From Flagellimonas myxillae (GTDB lineage Bacteria > Bacteroidota > Bacteroidia > Flavobacteriales > Flavobacteriaceae): 64,000 nucleotides of DNA. A model generated the notes under the pieces. The model saw only the letters and a program-made list of their open reading frames with translations, did no database searches and was not told the origin of the DNA. This document shows, piece by piece, positions 45,393-53,676 of this stretch (position 1 is the first letter of the stretch; every line of letters begins with the position of its first letter). The DNA lies in contig NZ_JAMFLY010000001.1 of NCBI RefSeq assembly GCF_023502235.1, forward strand, positions 62,001 to 126,000, read 5' to 3'. The translations under genes were made by a program, and so were the position numbers.

Positions 45393-45878
45393 ATGGTAAA
45401 TATTCAAGAAAACTGCACATTAGTGGATTACGGGAAGGCCGTCACCATTGCCGCCGCCTTGGAAGTTGGTAGAAGAAGAAGGGGAGAAGAGGGGTATAGC
45501 ATCAGTAAGGTCAATAGCAGCCACGATGCCTTCGAAATTCTCCACCCCTTAATGGGGGAATTGGAACATGAAGAGTTTTGGATTTTGTACCTCAACAACA
45601 ATAATAAAGTAATCCACAAGGCCCTGTTGAGCAAAGGTGGTATCACCGGAACTTTGGTAGATGTTAGATTGGTTCTGAAACAAGCATTGGAGTTGGGAGC
45701 AGTCGCCATTATCCTTGCCCATAATCATCCCTCAGGAGGGCTTAAGCCCAGTGCTGCGGACAAACATATTACCCAAAAGCTTAAATTGGCATCGGAAGCC
45801 CTGGATATTAAGGTTTTAGATCATTTGATCCTAACCCAACACGGATATCTTAGCTTTGCGGATAAAGGAATACTATAA
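45393..45878 (+). pseudogene. radC: radC 3' fragment with new start codon from the element
   Basis: From K15 (45435) on, this is the RadC C-terminal MPN/JAB domain: AVTIAAALEVGRRRRGEEGY, the LSKGGITGTLVDVR segment, and the zinc motif HNHPSGGLKPSAAD. The first 14 residues (MVNIQENCTLVDYG) come from the element, which supplies an ATG in frame. The helix-hairpin-helix part is at 21853. The intact MPN domain could be produced alone. It runs into the deacetylase-like gene with a 12-bp gap. Confidence 0.92.
45416..45450. other. attR of the radC element
   Basis: The element arm CACATTAGTGGATTAC (45416-45431) and GGG lead to the AA core (45435-45436), after which radC resumes with GCCGTCACC. Together with attL this rebuilds a 40-bp attP dyad centred between the two A residues. 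Confidence 0.8.
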
Positions 45879-45890
45879 CAGTTGGCATAA

Positions 45891-47186
45891 ATGCTATTGA
45901 TATTTACCCATAAAATTACCAATCGCCTCACCTATACGGCAAAACAGCTTTTCGAAAAGATCCTGGGGATTGAAGTTATTTTTACCACCAAGGTCGAGGA
46001 TTTTATCAAACATACAGGCCCCAAACTAACGTATTCCAAACAATCGCTTCAAAACGAATTTTTTATCCGGAGCAACGACCTTTTGTTTGAGCAGGGCATC
46101 AATGATCTGGACATTAAGGTTGGGGATTGGGACGGAGTCCCTTGTTTTTTTTCCGCAGGGGAAAAAAGTGCCATTCCCTACGATATTTTTTCAGCAAGTT
46201 TTTTTCTGTTGAGCAGGTATGAGGAATATCTTCCGCATGTTAAGGATAGTGTAGGGCGGTTTCCGGCCAAAGAAAGTGTTGCCTATCAAAATAAATTTTT
46301 GGAACTCCCGGTAGTGGACCTTTGGGCCCATAAATTGTTTGAATCGCTTCAAGAGCGGTTCCCAGATCTGAAAAATTCCAATCGAAATTATTCTTGTACT
46401 CCAATCATCAATGTCACCGCCTCGCATTGCTATGCCCTTCGCGGTTTGGCCCGAAGCTTGGGCGGCCTTCTGATTGATTTGGGAAATTTTAGAATTGGAA
46501 AGATAATTCAACGGATGTCCGTGCTCCTTGGGTTTAAAAAGGATCCCTACGACAATTTTTATGAGCTCGTGGATGTGCACAAGAAATTTCCGGTCAAGAG
46601 CATGTTCTTTTTTCAGTTTGCCAAACACTCGGCCCACGACAAGAACATTTCGCCCAACAACAACAAGTTTAGGTATCTCATTAAGTCTGTAGCCGATTAC
46701 AGCATAGTGTCTTTGAGTACCTCCTTTCTTTCATCTACTGATAAGCAAGTGCTCAAGGAAGAGAAGATGCAATTGGCCAACTTGATCAACAGGCCGATCA
46801 ATTATTCGAGGCTCAGGTACAACCGGGTCAACGTTCCCATGACCTATCGGAACCTCATCGAAACTGAGTTTACCGATGATTTTTCCATGGGGTATACCCA
46901 CGAAATTGGATTCAGGGCCGGAACCTGTACCCCATTCCATTTTTATGACATCAATATGGAGGTAAGGCAACCACTAAAGGTGCATCCCTTTGCCGTACAC
47001 GATTATGCCCTTCAACCCTATAAAAAAAGGGAGGAAATATTCGCTAAAATGGACAGTATCTACAAGGTGGTACGAGAGGTAAATGGGGGACTGATCATGG
47101 TGTTTTCCAACGAATTGTTGGGAAGTAGCCATAAAATCGACTGGATGGAACTTTATCAATCCCTTTTAAGACGCTATTATGTTTAA
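45891..47186 (+). CDS. Polysaccharide deacetylase-like protein (DUF7033-type N-terminus)
   Basis: This 431-residue protein has the layout of flavobacterial polysaccharide deacetylase-family proteins: an N-terminal domain (FTHKITNRLTYTAKQLFEKI, FDIFSASFFLLSRYEEY-like segment) and a C-terminal part with MGYTHEIGFRAGTCTPFHFY. The expected metal triad is hard to place, so the activity is uncertain. It has no signal peptide. It follows radC by 12 bp and overlaps the HAD gene by 8 bp, so radC's 3' part, this gene and the HAD gene form one operon. Confidence 0.8.
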   Translation: MLLIFTHKITNRLTYTAKQLFEKILGIEVIFTTKVEDFIKHTGPKLTYSKQSLQNEFFIRSNDLLFEQGINDLDIKVGDWDGVPCFFSAGEKSAIPYDIFSASFFLLSRYEEYLPHVKDSVGRFPAKESVAYQNKFLELPVVDLWAHKLFESLQERFPDLKNSNRNYSCTPIINVTASHCYALRGLARSLGGLLIDLGNFRIGKIIQRMSVLLGFKKDPYDNFYELVDVHKKFPVKSMFFFQFAKHSAHDKNISPNNNKFRYLIKSVADYSIVSLSTSFLSSTDKQVLKEEKMQLANLINRPINYSRLRYNRVNVPMTYRNLIETEFTDDFSMGYTHEIGFRAGTCTPFHFYDINMEVRQPLKVHPFAVHDYALQPYKKREEIFAKMDSIYKVVREVNGGLIMVFSNELLGSSHKIDWMELYQSLLRRYYV

Positions 47187-47868
47187 ACATAATATCACCG
47201 ACATCTTTTTTGATTTGGATCATACGCTGTGGGATTTTGAACGGAATTCCGCATTGACCTTTGAAAAAATCTTGGCGGAGAACAAGGTGACCGTTGATTT
47301 AAATGATTTTCTAAGGGTTTATGTGCCCATCAATTTGGATTATTGGAAACTATACAGGGAAGATAGAATTACCAAATCAGAATTACGGTACCAAAGATTG
47401 CGAAGGACCTTTGATGCCATTGGTGCTGAGGTTTCGGATGAAAGTATACATATTTTGGCGGATGAATATATTAAATACCTGTCCTCATTTACCCATTTGT
47501 TCCCAGATACCAAGGAGATTCTCGATTATCTTGCCCCGAAATACAAACTGCATATAATTACCAATGGTTTTCAGGAAATACAAGAAAAGAAACTAAAAGG
47601 GGCCAATATTCACCATTTTTTTGAACAAATCGTTAATTCGGAAGATGCCGGGGTAAAAAAGCCCCATCCACAAATCTTCCACCTGGCTTTGGAACGGGCA
47701 CAGGTCGCTCCAAAAAATGCCCTAATGGTTGGGGATAATCTGGAAGCGGATATTTTAGGCGCGAAAGCCGTTGGCTTCCAAACACTTCATTTTAATGCGC
47801 ATAAGGAACCGCTTCACGATTTGTGCCAAATGATAGACCGTCTCATTGAAATAAAAAGCATTTTATAG
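47179..47868 (+). CDS. YjjG-family HAD pyrimidine nucleotidase
   Basis: This 229-residue HAD hydrolase has motif I FFDLDHTLWDFERN (nucleophile Asp), motif II IITNGFQ, motif III Lys in VKKPHPQIF, and motif IV MVGDNLEADILGA. The DHTLWDF form of motif I and the length fit the YjjG/house-cleaning nucleotidases that dephosphorylate odd pyrimidine nucleotides in the cytoplasm. It overlaps the deacetylase-like gene by 8 bp. Confidence 0.93.
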   Translation: MFKHNITDIFFDLDHTLWDFERNSALTFEKILAENKVTVDLNDFLRVYVPINLDYWKLYREDRITKSELRYQRLRRTFDAIGAEVSDESIHILADEYIKYLSSFTHLFPDTKEILDYLAPKYKLHIITNGFQEIQEKKLKGANIHHFFEQIVNSEDAGVKKPHPQIFHLALERAQVAPKNALMVGDNLEADILGAKAVGFQTLHFNAHKEPLHDLCQMIDRLIEIKSIL

Positions 47869-47927
47869 AGTTATAGTAGGGTACAGCTTTGCCCAAGTTG
47901 TTTTATAAGAAAATTGCTTTTTGACCT

Positions 47928-48476
47928 ATGAAAAAATTGCTTTTGTGGCGTTTCAGTATGCCCATTGTCATTTGTATGGCATTGGCATGTACTGAAGAAC
48001 AGAATTTTGGCCAGTTCGATGATTTAAGCGTGACCCCCACCGTAGCTTCCAGTATTTTTTATTTGGAGTCCACAGAGGAGGTCATAAATTTGACCCCTAC
48101 CGCCATTTTTTATGCCCATACTTTCAATTTTGACCCATTTAGCGAACAATATGTGGCCGACCATTTGTTGGAAGGTGTTCTACTTTTTGAAATAGAAAAC
48201 ACCACAAGCAAACAGCTGAGCTTGTCCATAGAATTTTTGGATGAGAATGATGATGTGCTCGATGTTGAGGTGTTCACCGTGGATCCAGAACCGACCATGC
48301 TCGTGACAAGATCTGTTGCCTACGGACCAGGAGGGAAGAGTTTGGATATCCTTAGAAACACTTCGGGACTTCGGGTGACTGCGGAAAATTTGGGAGACAC
48401 TGTAAGTGTATCGACTGCAGAAGATCCAAAAATTATTTTGGGTTCCGCTGCCGAATTTAGATTTCGACTACAATGA
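47928..48476 (+). CDS. Lipoprotein of unknown function, coupled to DUF5723 gene
   Basis: This 182-residue protein has a signal peptide with lipobox MALAC near residue 21, then an acidic mature part with beta-type segments (GVLLFEIENTTSKQLSLSIE, LDVEVFTVDPEPTML). It overlaps the DUF5723 gene by 4 bp (ATGA). The pair probably work together at the cell envelope. The family is not recognised beyond this common flavobacterial pairing. Confidence 0.7.
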   Translation: MKKLLLWRFSMPIVICMALACTEEQNFGQFDDLSVTPTVASSIFYLESTEEVINLTPTAIFYAHTFNFDPFSEQYVADHLLEGVLLFEIENTTSKQLSLSIEFLDENDDVLDVEVFTVDPEPTMLVTRSVAYGPGGKSLDILRNTSGLRVTAENLGDTVSVSTAEDPKIILGSAAEFRFRLQ

Positions 48477-49930
48477 AGTTGAGGTCCCAATTCTTTTTGA
48501 TTACCCTATTCAGCTTAGGGCTTGTTCATGCCCAGAACAAGCAATTGCTGTACGATTTCTATGAAATTCCACAATCGCTCATACTAAACCCGGGGGTGAA
48601 AACCTCGGAAAAATGGCACACTGGTATTCCCGTAATTTCAGGATTGTCCTTCCAAGCTGGTTCCAGCGGAGTATCTGTAAATGATTTGTTTGCCAATGAT
48701 GGAATTGATTTTACCACGAAAGTCCGGGAACGATTGATCCAAGGGATGAGTAGAAAGGATGACTTTAGTACCACTAGTCAAATAGAGATTTTTAATGTTG
48801 GATTTAGGGGCAAAAACCGCCCGGACGATTACTATTCCTTTGGAATGTATGGTGAAACCGATATAATCGTATACTGGCCCCGGGATTTGGCCATTTTGGC
48901 CTTTGAAGGCAATGGAGGTGCTAATATTGGACGAAGTTTTGACCTGGGCGACCTAAGTTTCCGTGGCGAAATGGTGAATGTGCTCCATTTTGGGATAAAT
49001 CGAAAATTGGGTAATTCCCTTACCGTGGGAGCCAGGGCTAAATTGTACTCCAGTATTTTTCAGTTTAAGTCAACATCGAACAAGGGAAGTTTTACTACGC
49101 GACTGGGGCAGGACAACATTTATGAGACCTCCATTGATGTGGATATGGAGCTTCAAACTGCCGGAGCTAACGAATTCATAGATATAGCCGAGGAAGATAC
49201 TTCCAATACAAAAAGTGACATGATTGACCTGTTTAGAAAAAGAGCGCTGTTGGGTGGGAACCTAGGTCTCGGTTTTGATGCGGGTTTCACCTATAATTTA
49301 AATCCGCAGACCACGATAACCGGAAGTATTCTGGATGTAGGATTTATCTATAACGCCAAGGATGTTCGCAATTTTACCGTAAATGGAAGTGTAACCAACG
49401 AAGGTTTAACTGTTTTTTTACCAGAAGACATTACAGAGTTGGACAATGATCTTTGGCAGGACTTGGTAGATGAAGTGGAGGCTGCAGTTCCCTATGGTGA
49501 GAACGACTCTGGATATATTTCTTTAAGGCCAGTAAAGCTGTATGGTTCCTTTCGGTATGATTATGGAGAAATGGAAACTACTTTTACGGAGGACTGTGGT
49601 TGCGCAATAAGCGTTACGGAAAAAACCAACAGGAATATGTATCGTAACAGCGTGGGAGCACAACTTTTTATGATGAAAAGGCCTAGGGGAATACAGGCCG
49701 CACTTTCCGGATTTTATCAGAGGAGATTGGGCGGAACCTTGGCTTTAAAAACTACATATACTGTAGATAAATACTCTTTGACCAATATCGGTTTGGGCTT
49801 GAACTTGCAGGCAGGACCCATAAATTTCTACATCATGGGAGATAATCTTTTGGCCTATAGAAATGTGGCCGATAGCAATTATGCCTCTTTACAGTTCGGA
49901 TTTAATATTATATCTTGGAACGATAATTGA
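48473..49930 (+). CDS. DUF5723 outer-membrane protein
   Basis: This 485-residue protein has a signal peptide (FLITLFSLGLVHAQ) followed by a long beta-barrel-type sequence. The N-terminal YDFYEIPQSLILNPG and the repeated glycine-rich strands to the C-terminal FYIMGDNLLAYRNV fit DUF5723, a Bacteroidota outer-membrane family of unknown function. The upstream lipoprotein and downstream secreted protein are probable partners. A start codon four bases inside the lipoprotein gene indicates translational coupling. Confidence 0.85.
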   Translation: MKLRSQFFLITLFSLGLVHAQNKQLLYDFYEIPQSLILNPGVKTSEKWHTGIPVISGLSFQAGSSGVSVNDLFANDGIDFTTKVRERLIQGMSRKDDFSTTSQIEIFNVGFRGKNRPDDYYSFGMYGETDIIVYWPRDLAILAFEGNGGANIGRSFDLGDLSFRGEMVNVLHFGINRKLGNSLTVGARAKLYSSIFQFKSTSNKGSFTTRLGQDNIYETSIDVDMELQTAGANEFIDIAEEDTSNTKSDMIDLFRKRALLGGNLGLGFDAGFTYNLNPQTTITGSILDVGFIYNAKDVRNFTVNGSVTNEGLTVFLPEDITELDNDLWQDLVDEVEAAVPYGENDSGYISLRPVKLYGSFRYDYGEMETTFTEDCGCAISVTEKTNRNMYRNSVGAQLFMMKRPRGIQAALSGFYQRRLGGTLALKTTYTVDKYSLTNIGLGLNLQAGPINFYIMGDNLLAYRNVADSNYASLQFGFNIISWNDN

Positions 49931-49943
49931 TTATCTGTTCCAT

Positions 49944-50780
49944 ATGAAATCTCGACTACTACTTTTATTGATATTTACCGTAGGTATGGGTGGTTCGTTG
50001 CAAGCACAATTGAACGACTATAAGTACATTATTGTGCCCAAACAATTTGGTGCATTTAAGACTGCAAACAAGCATCAAACCAGTACTACAATAAAATACC
50101 TGTTCTCAAAAAATGGATTCACGGCGGTATACGATGATAGTTTACCGGATGACTTGGCGAACAATCGGTGTTTGGGATTGATGGTGGATTTGGAAGATTT
50201 GTCCAATATGTTCAGTACCAAGGTTATATTATCCTTAAAAGATTGCCAAGGAAACGAAGTTTATAGAAGCATTGAGGGAAAAAGCAAGATAAAGGAATTT
50301 CGGAGTGCTTACAGGGAGGCCATCGGAAAGGCATTTGCTCCAATCCAGGCCATGGGTTACAGTTATACACCCAAAGAGGAAACCCAAGTGGAAAGTGCTG
50401 AGGCACCCATTACCGTCAGCTTTAAGAATGATGTTAAAAACATTGAGAAAAAACCAGAACCCAAAGTAGTGGAACAGGTTGCAACACCGGAAGAACAAAG
50501 TTTTAAAAGTATGCAGCCCAAGGCTTCCAACATGAAAAAGGTTGAAAAACCCGCGAATGCCAAAGATATACTGTATGCACAACCCACTGAAAATGGGTTT
50601 CAATTGGTGGACAGTACTCCAAAAGTGGTGCTAAAACTGATTAAAACCTCAGTGGACAACATCTTCTTGGTGGATGACGATTCCAAAAGTGGAATGGTTT
50701 TCAAGAAAGGGGATAAATGGTTGTTGGAATACGCAGATGGAAATGGCAAAAAACAGGAAGAACTTCACATTAAGTTCTAG
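49944..50780 (+). CDS. Secreted protein of unknown function
   Basis: This 278-residue protein starts with ATG at 49944, where a signal peptide appears (LLLLLIFTVGMGGSLQAQ). It has a globular N-terminal domain (YIIVPKQFGAFKTANKHQ, then TIKYLFSKNGFTAVYDD), a linker rich in Lys, Glu and Pro (about 145-215) and a small C-terminal beta domain. It lies 13 bp after the DUF5723 gene and probably belongs to the same envelope operon. It is convergent with rarA (4-bp overlap). The family is not recognised. Confidence 0.75.
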   Translation: MKSRLLLLLIFTVGMGGSLQAQLNDYKYIIVPKQFGAFKTANKHQTSTTIKYLFSKNGFTAVYDDSLPDDLANNRCLGLMVDLEDLSNMFSTKVILSLKDCQGNEVYRSIEGKSKIKEFRSAYREAIGKAFAPIQAMGYSYTPKEETQVESAEAPITVSFKNDVKNIEKKPEPKVVEQVATPEEQSFKSMQPKASNMKKVEKPANAKDILYAQPTENGFQLVDSTPKVVLKLIKTSVDNIFLVDDDSKSGMVFKKGDKWLLEYADGNGKKQEELHIKF

Positions 50781-52054
50781 AAATCGTATTTATCCTTCCA
50801 ACGTTTTTTAAGAAAGTCCTTTAGGGCTTTTTCCCTTGGACTGTCCCCAGGTTTGTAAAAGCTGGTTCCCCTAATTTCTTCAGGAAGAAACTCAAAATCC
50901 ACAAAGTTGTTTTCATGGTCGTGGGCGTAATTGTAGCCCTGGCCATAACCTAAATCCTTCATAAGTCGGGTAGGGGCGTTCCGAATAGGTAGGGGCACCG
51001 AAAGGTCCCCCGTTTCCCTAACAGCTTGTTGCGCATGTTTAATGGCCGCATAACTGGCATTGCTCTTGGGCGAACTTGCCAAATAGGTAGTACATTGACT
51101 TAAAATGATTCGGGCTTCCGGATATCCAATTGTGTTTACTGCTTGAAAGGTGGAATTTGCCAGTACCAAAGCAGTGGGATTTGCATTTCCGATATCCTCC
51201 GAAGCCAAAATAACGAGTCTTCTAGCAATAAACTTAACGTCCTCCCCGCCTTCGATCATACGGGCTAACCAGTATACAGCAGCATTGGGGTCGCTCCCGC
51301 GAATGGATTTAATAAAGGCCGAAATAATGTCGTAATGTTGCTCCCCGGTCTTGTCATAAAGTACCGTGTTTTTCTGGACCTTGTTCATGACAAGGTCGTT
51401 GGTTACGGTAATTTTGTTCCCTTCTTCGGAGTTGACGATCAGCTCAAAAATGTTGAGCAATTTTCGCCCGTCACCGCCCGAAAGTCTTAGTAGGGCTTCG
51501 GTCTCTTTTAAATCAATATTTTTTGATTTAAGAACACTATCCGTTTCCAAAGCCCTGTGAAGCAAGGCTTCCAGGTCATTTTTGTCAAAAGGGTTAAGCA
51601 CATACACCTGACATCGGGACAACAAGGCCGGGATAACCTCAAAACTTGGATTTTCCGTGGTGGCCCCGATTAGGGTAACCCAACCTTTTTCCACCGCTCC
51701 CAATAAGGAATCCTGTTGGGATTTACTAAAACGGTGAATCTCATCGATAAATAAAATTGGATTTTTTGCAGTAAAAAGGCCCCCACTTTGCTTGGCTTTG
51801 TTTATAACCTCACGAACATCCTTTACCCCACTGCTAATGGCGCTCAAGGTATAGAAGGGTCTTTCACTTTCGTTGGCAATAATGTTGGCCAGGGTTGTTT
51901 TTCCAGTACCCGGGGGTCCCCAAAAAATCAAGGAGGGTATTATTCCATTTTTGATTTGGTGGGTCAAGGAACCTTGTTCTCCCACCAAATGGTTTTGGCT
52001 AATATAGTCCTCTAAAGTTTTGGGGCGTATGCGCTCCGCAAGCGGTTCATTCAT
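50777..52054 (-). CDS. rarA: Replication-associated recombination protein A (AAA+ ATPase)
   Basis: This 425-residue clamp-loader-like ATPase has Walker [14 protein letters not shown], Walker [20 protein letters not shown], sensor 1 [10 protein letters not shown], and the C-terminal MgsA domain ([20 protein letters not shown]). It acts at stalled replication forks, with SSB and polymerase, in the cytoplasm. It stands alone, divergent from the rhomboid gene. Confidence 0.95.
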   Translation of the reverse strand: MNEPLAERIRPKTLEDYISQNHLVGEQGSLTHQIKNGIIPSLIFWGPPGTGKTTLANIIANESERPFYTLSAISSGVKDVREVINKAKQSGGLFTAKNPILFIDEIHRFSKSQQDSLLGAVEKGWVTLIGATTENPSFEVIPALLSRCQVYVLNPFDKNDLEALLHRALETDSVLKSKNIDLKETEALLRLSGGDGRKLLNIFELIVNSEEGNKITVTNDLVMNKVQKNTVLYDKTGEQHYDIISAFIKSIRGSDPNAAVYWLARMIEGGEDVKFIARRLVILASEDIGNANPTALVLANSTFQAVNTIGYPEARIILSQCTTYLASSPKSNASYAAIKHAQQAVRETGDLSVPLPIRNAPTRLMKDLGYGQGYNYAHDHENNFVDFEFLPEEIRGTSFYKPGDSPREKALKDFLKKRWKDKYDF

Positions 52055-52184
52055 ACCGATAAAAATAAGATAAAATACAGGACGGAAATGGAATGAAACC
52101 GGGGATGATTCCGACCAACCATCCCAAACCTGACAATTTGCGGGATTTGGATACTATGGAAAGATAATTGAAGTTATAAAAGAG

Positions 52185-52913
52185 ATGTCCGAAAACAAAC
52201 ACATACAATTTTCAAACTCGGTACTGCTGTTTCCGTTGGTGGCTATACTTGCCATCTGGACCGTTTATTGGGTGGAGGTCCGGTTCGGTCTCAATTTCAA
52301 TGACTACGGAATATACCCTAGAAAACTTTCAGGTCTTCGGGGTGTTCTGTTTAGCCCGTTTGTACACGGTTCGGTGGAGCATTTGTACAACAATACCATT
52401 CCTTTGGCTGTTTTAACTGCTTTTTTGGTCTATTTCTATAGATCGGCAGCAATTAGAACCCTTATGTTGGGTGTTCTTTTGTCCGGCCTGTTAACCTGGA
52501 TTATAGGAAGACCCTCGTACCACATTGGTGCCAGTGGGCTCATCTATGTTTTGGCAAGTTTTATTTTCTTCAAGGGAATTTTTGCAAAGCACTTTAGATT
52601 GGTGGCCCTTTCCTTGGTTGTGGTGTTTATCTACGGGAGCATGATCTGGTATATTTTTCCGGTAAAGGAGGGAATTTCTTGGGAAGGACATTTATCCGGT
52701 TTTATTATCGGTTTGGTGTTGGCTTTAACCACCAAGGTACAAGTGCCTTCCGAAAGAAAATATGACTGGGAAAAGGAAGATTACGATGAAGAAAACGATC
52801 CTTTCTTAAAGCATTTTGATGCGGACGGGAATTTTATTGAACAGCAACCCGAAACCGAAAATGACGAAGCTGTCAAAATAAGATATCATTACAAAAAGCG
52901 GGAAGACAATTAG
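52185..52913 (+). CDS. Rhomboid-family intramembrane serine protease
   Basis: This 242-residue protein has about six membrane helices, the nucleophile S117 in GASGLIYVLASF, the partner H169 in EGHLSGFIIG, and the N-terminal HGSVEHLYNN segment typical of rhomboids. It cleaves membrane proteins within or next to the bilayer. The acidic C-terminal tail (KEDYDEENDPF) is cytoplasmic. It overlaps the convergent RlmB-type gene by 4 bp. Confidence 0.93.
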   Translation: MSENKHIQFSNSVLLFPLVAILAIWTVYWVEVRFGLNFNDYGIYPRKLSGLRGVLFSPFVHGSVEHLYNNTIPLAVLTAFLVYFYRSAAIRTLMLGVLLSGLLTWIIGRPSYHIGASGLIYVLASFIFFKGIFAKHFRLVALSLVVVFIYGSMIWYIFPVKEGISWEGHLSGFIIGLVLALTTKVQVPSERKYDWEKEDYDEENDPFLKHFDADGNFIEQQPETENDEAVKIRYHYKKREDN

Positions 52914-53647
52914 TTTTTCTCCGAGCGCTGCCTAACCACTTCGTATAAAAATACACCGCAGGCCACAGATACGTTGAGCGAGCCAATTTGACCCAAGAGG
53001 GGTAATTTGGCCTTGCCGTCCAGAACTTTCATCACAGCATTTGAAATACCTTTGTCCTCGGAGCCCATCACAATGGCACAGGGAACACCAAAATCTGTGG
53101 AATAGATTTGGTTTTCTGTCTTTTCGGTGGCTCCGATAACCGATATGCCGGAAGATTGCAAATAATATATGGCATCTTTTAAGTGGTCCACCTTGGCAAT
53201 GGGGACATTGAAAACGGCTCCCGCCGAAGTTTTGACCGTATCATCCGTAATTGGGGCGGCCCCATTTTTTGGGACGATTATACCATGTACCCCACAGCAT
53301 TCCGCGGTTCGGATGATGGCCCCAAAATTCCGAACATCTGAAATTTGGTCCAAAAGGAGAAAAAATGGAAGTTTTTCCTTTTCCAATACTTGCTCAACCA
53401 AAGTCTCAAATTTGTGGAACTCCACTGGGGAAATCTGTCCCACTGCACCCTGATGGTTATTCTTGGTCAGGCGGTTTAATTTTTCAACAGGAACATAGGA
53501 ACAGCTTATTCCGTTTTTTCTAATGGAAGTTTCCAGTTCCCGGAAAAGTTCCCCGCCAAGCCCTTTTTGTAGAAAAACCTTGTTGATGGGCTGTTCGGCC
53601 TCGATGGCCTCCAATACGGCCCGTATTCCATAGATTTGGTTGCTCAT
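52910..53647 (-). CDS. rlmB: 23S rRNA 2'-O-methyltransferase, RlmB/TrmH family
   Basis: This 245-residue SPOUT enzyme has an N-terminal L30e-like substrate-binding domain (YGIRAVLEAIEAEQPINKVF) and a C-terminal SpoU domain. The motif NFGAIIRTAECCG, the AIVMGSEDKGIS loop and the LPLLGQIGSLNVSVACG knot are diagnostic. It methylates a ribose in 23S rRNA. RlmB is the best fit, but TrmH-family members are hard to separate. Confidence 0.9.
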   Translation of the reverse strand: MSNQIYGIRAVLEAIEAEQPINKVFLQKGLGGELFRELETSIRKNGISCSYVPVEKLNRLTKNNHQGAVGQISPVEFHKFETLVEQVLEKEKLPFFLLLDQISDVRNFGAIIRTAECCGVHGIIVPKNGAAPITDDTVKTSAGAVFNVPIAKVDHLKDAIYYLQSSGISVIGATEKTENQIYSTDFGVPCAIVMGSEDKGISNAVMKVLDGKAKLPLLGQIGSLNVSVACGVFLYEVVRQRSEKN

Positions 53648-53676
53648 GATGTCGTGTTATACCAGTGGTTGCAAAC

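Larger units (their letters stand above)
22108..45436. mobile_element. 23.3-kb integrative element in radC, with serine recombinase and defence-like cargo
   Basis: The borders are fixed by the two halves of radC. An AA at 22108-22109 and its copy at 45435-45436 are the only placement nearby that rejoins the halves in frame (GIGNA followed by KAVTIAAALEVGRRRR, 232 residues in total), giving an element of 23,327 bp. A large serine recombinase gene starts 68 bp inside the left end. The cargo is AT-rich, mixed in strand and module-like. No relaxase, type IV secretion, capsid or terminase gene is recognised, so transfer would depend on a helper. The putative TV-Pol-type polymerase suggests that it can replicate after excision. 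Confidence 0.93.

Noticed and set aside
22108..45436. Prophage or conjugative element
   Set aside because: No capsid, portal, terminase, tail, relaxase, coupling protein or secretion genes are recognised within the borders.
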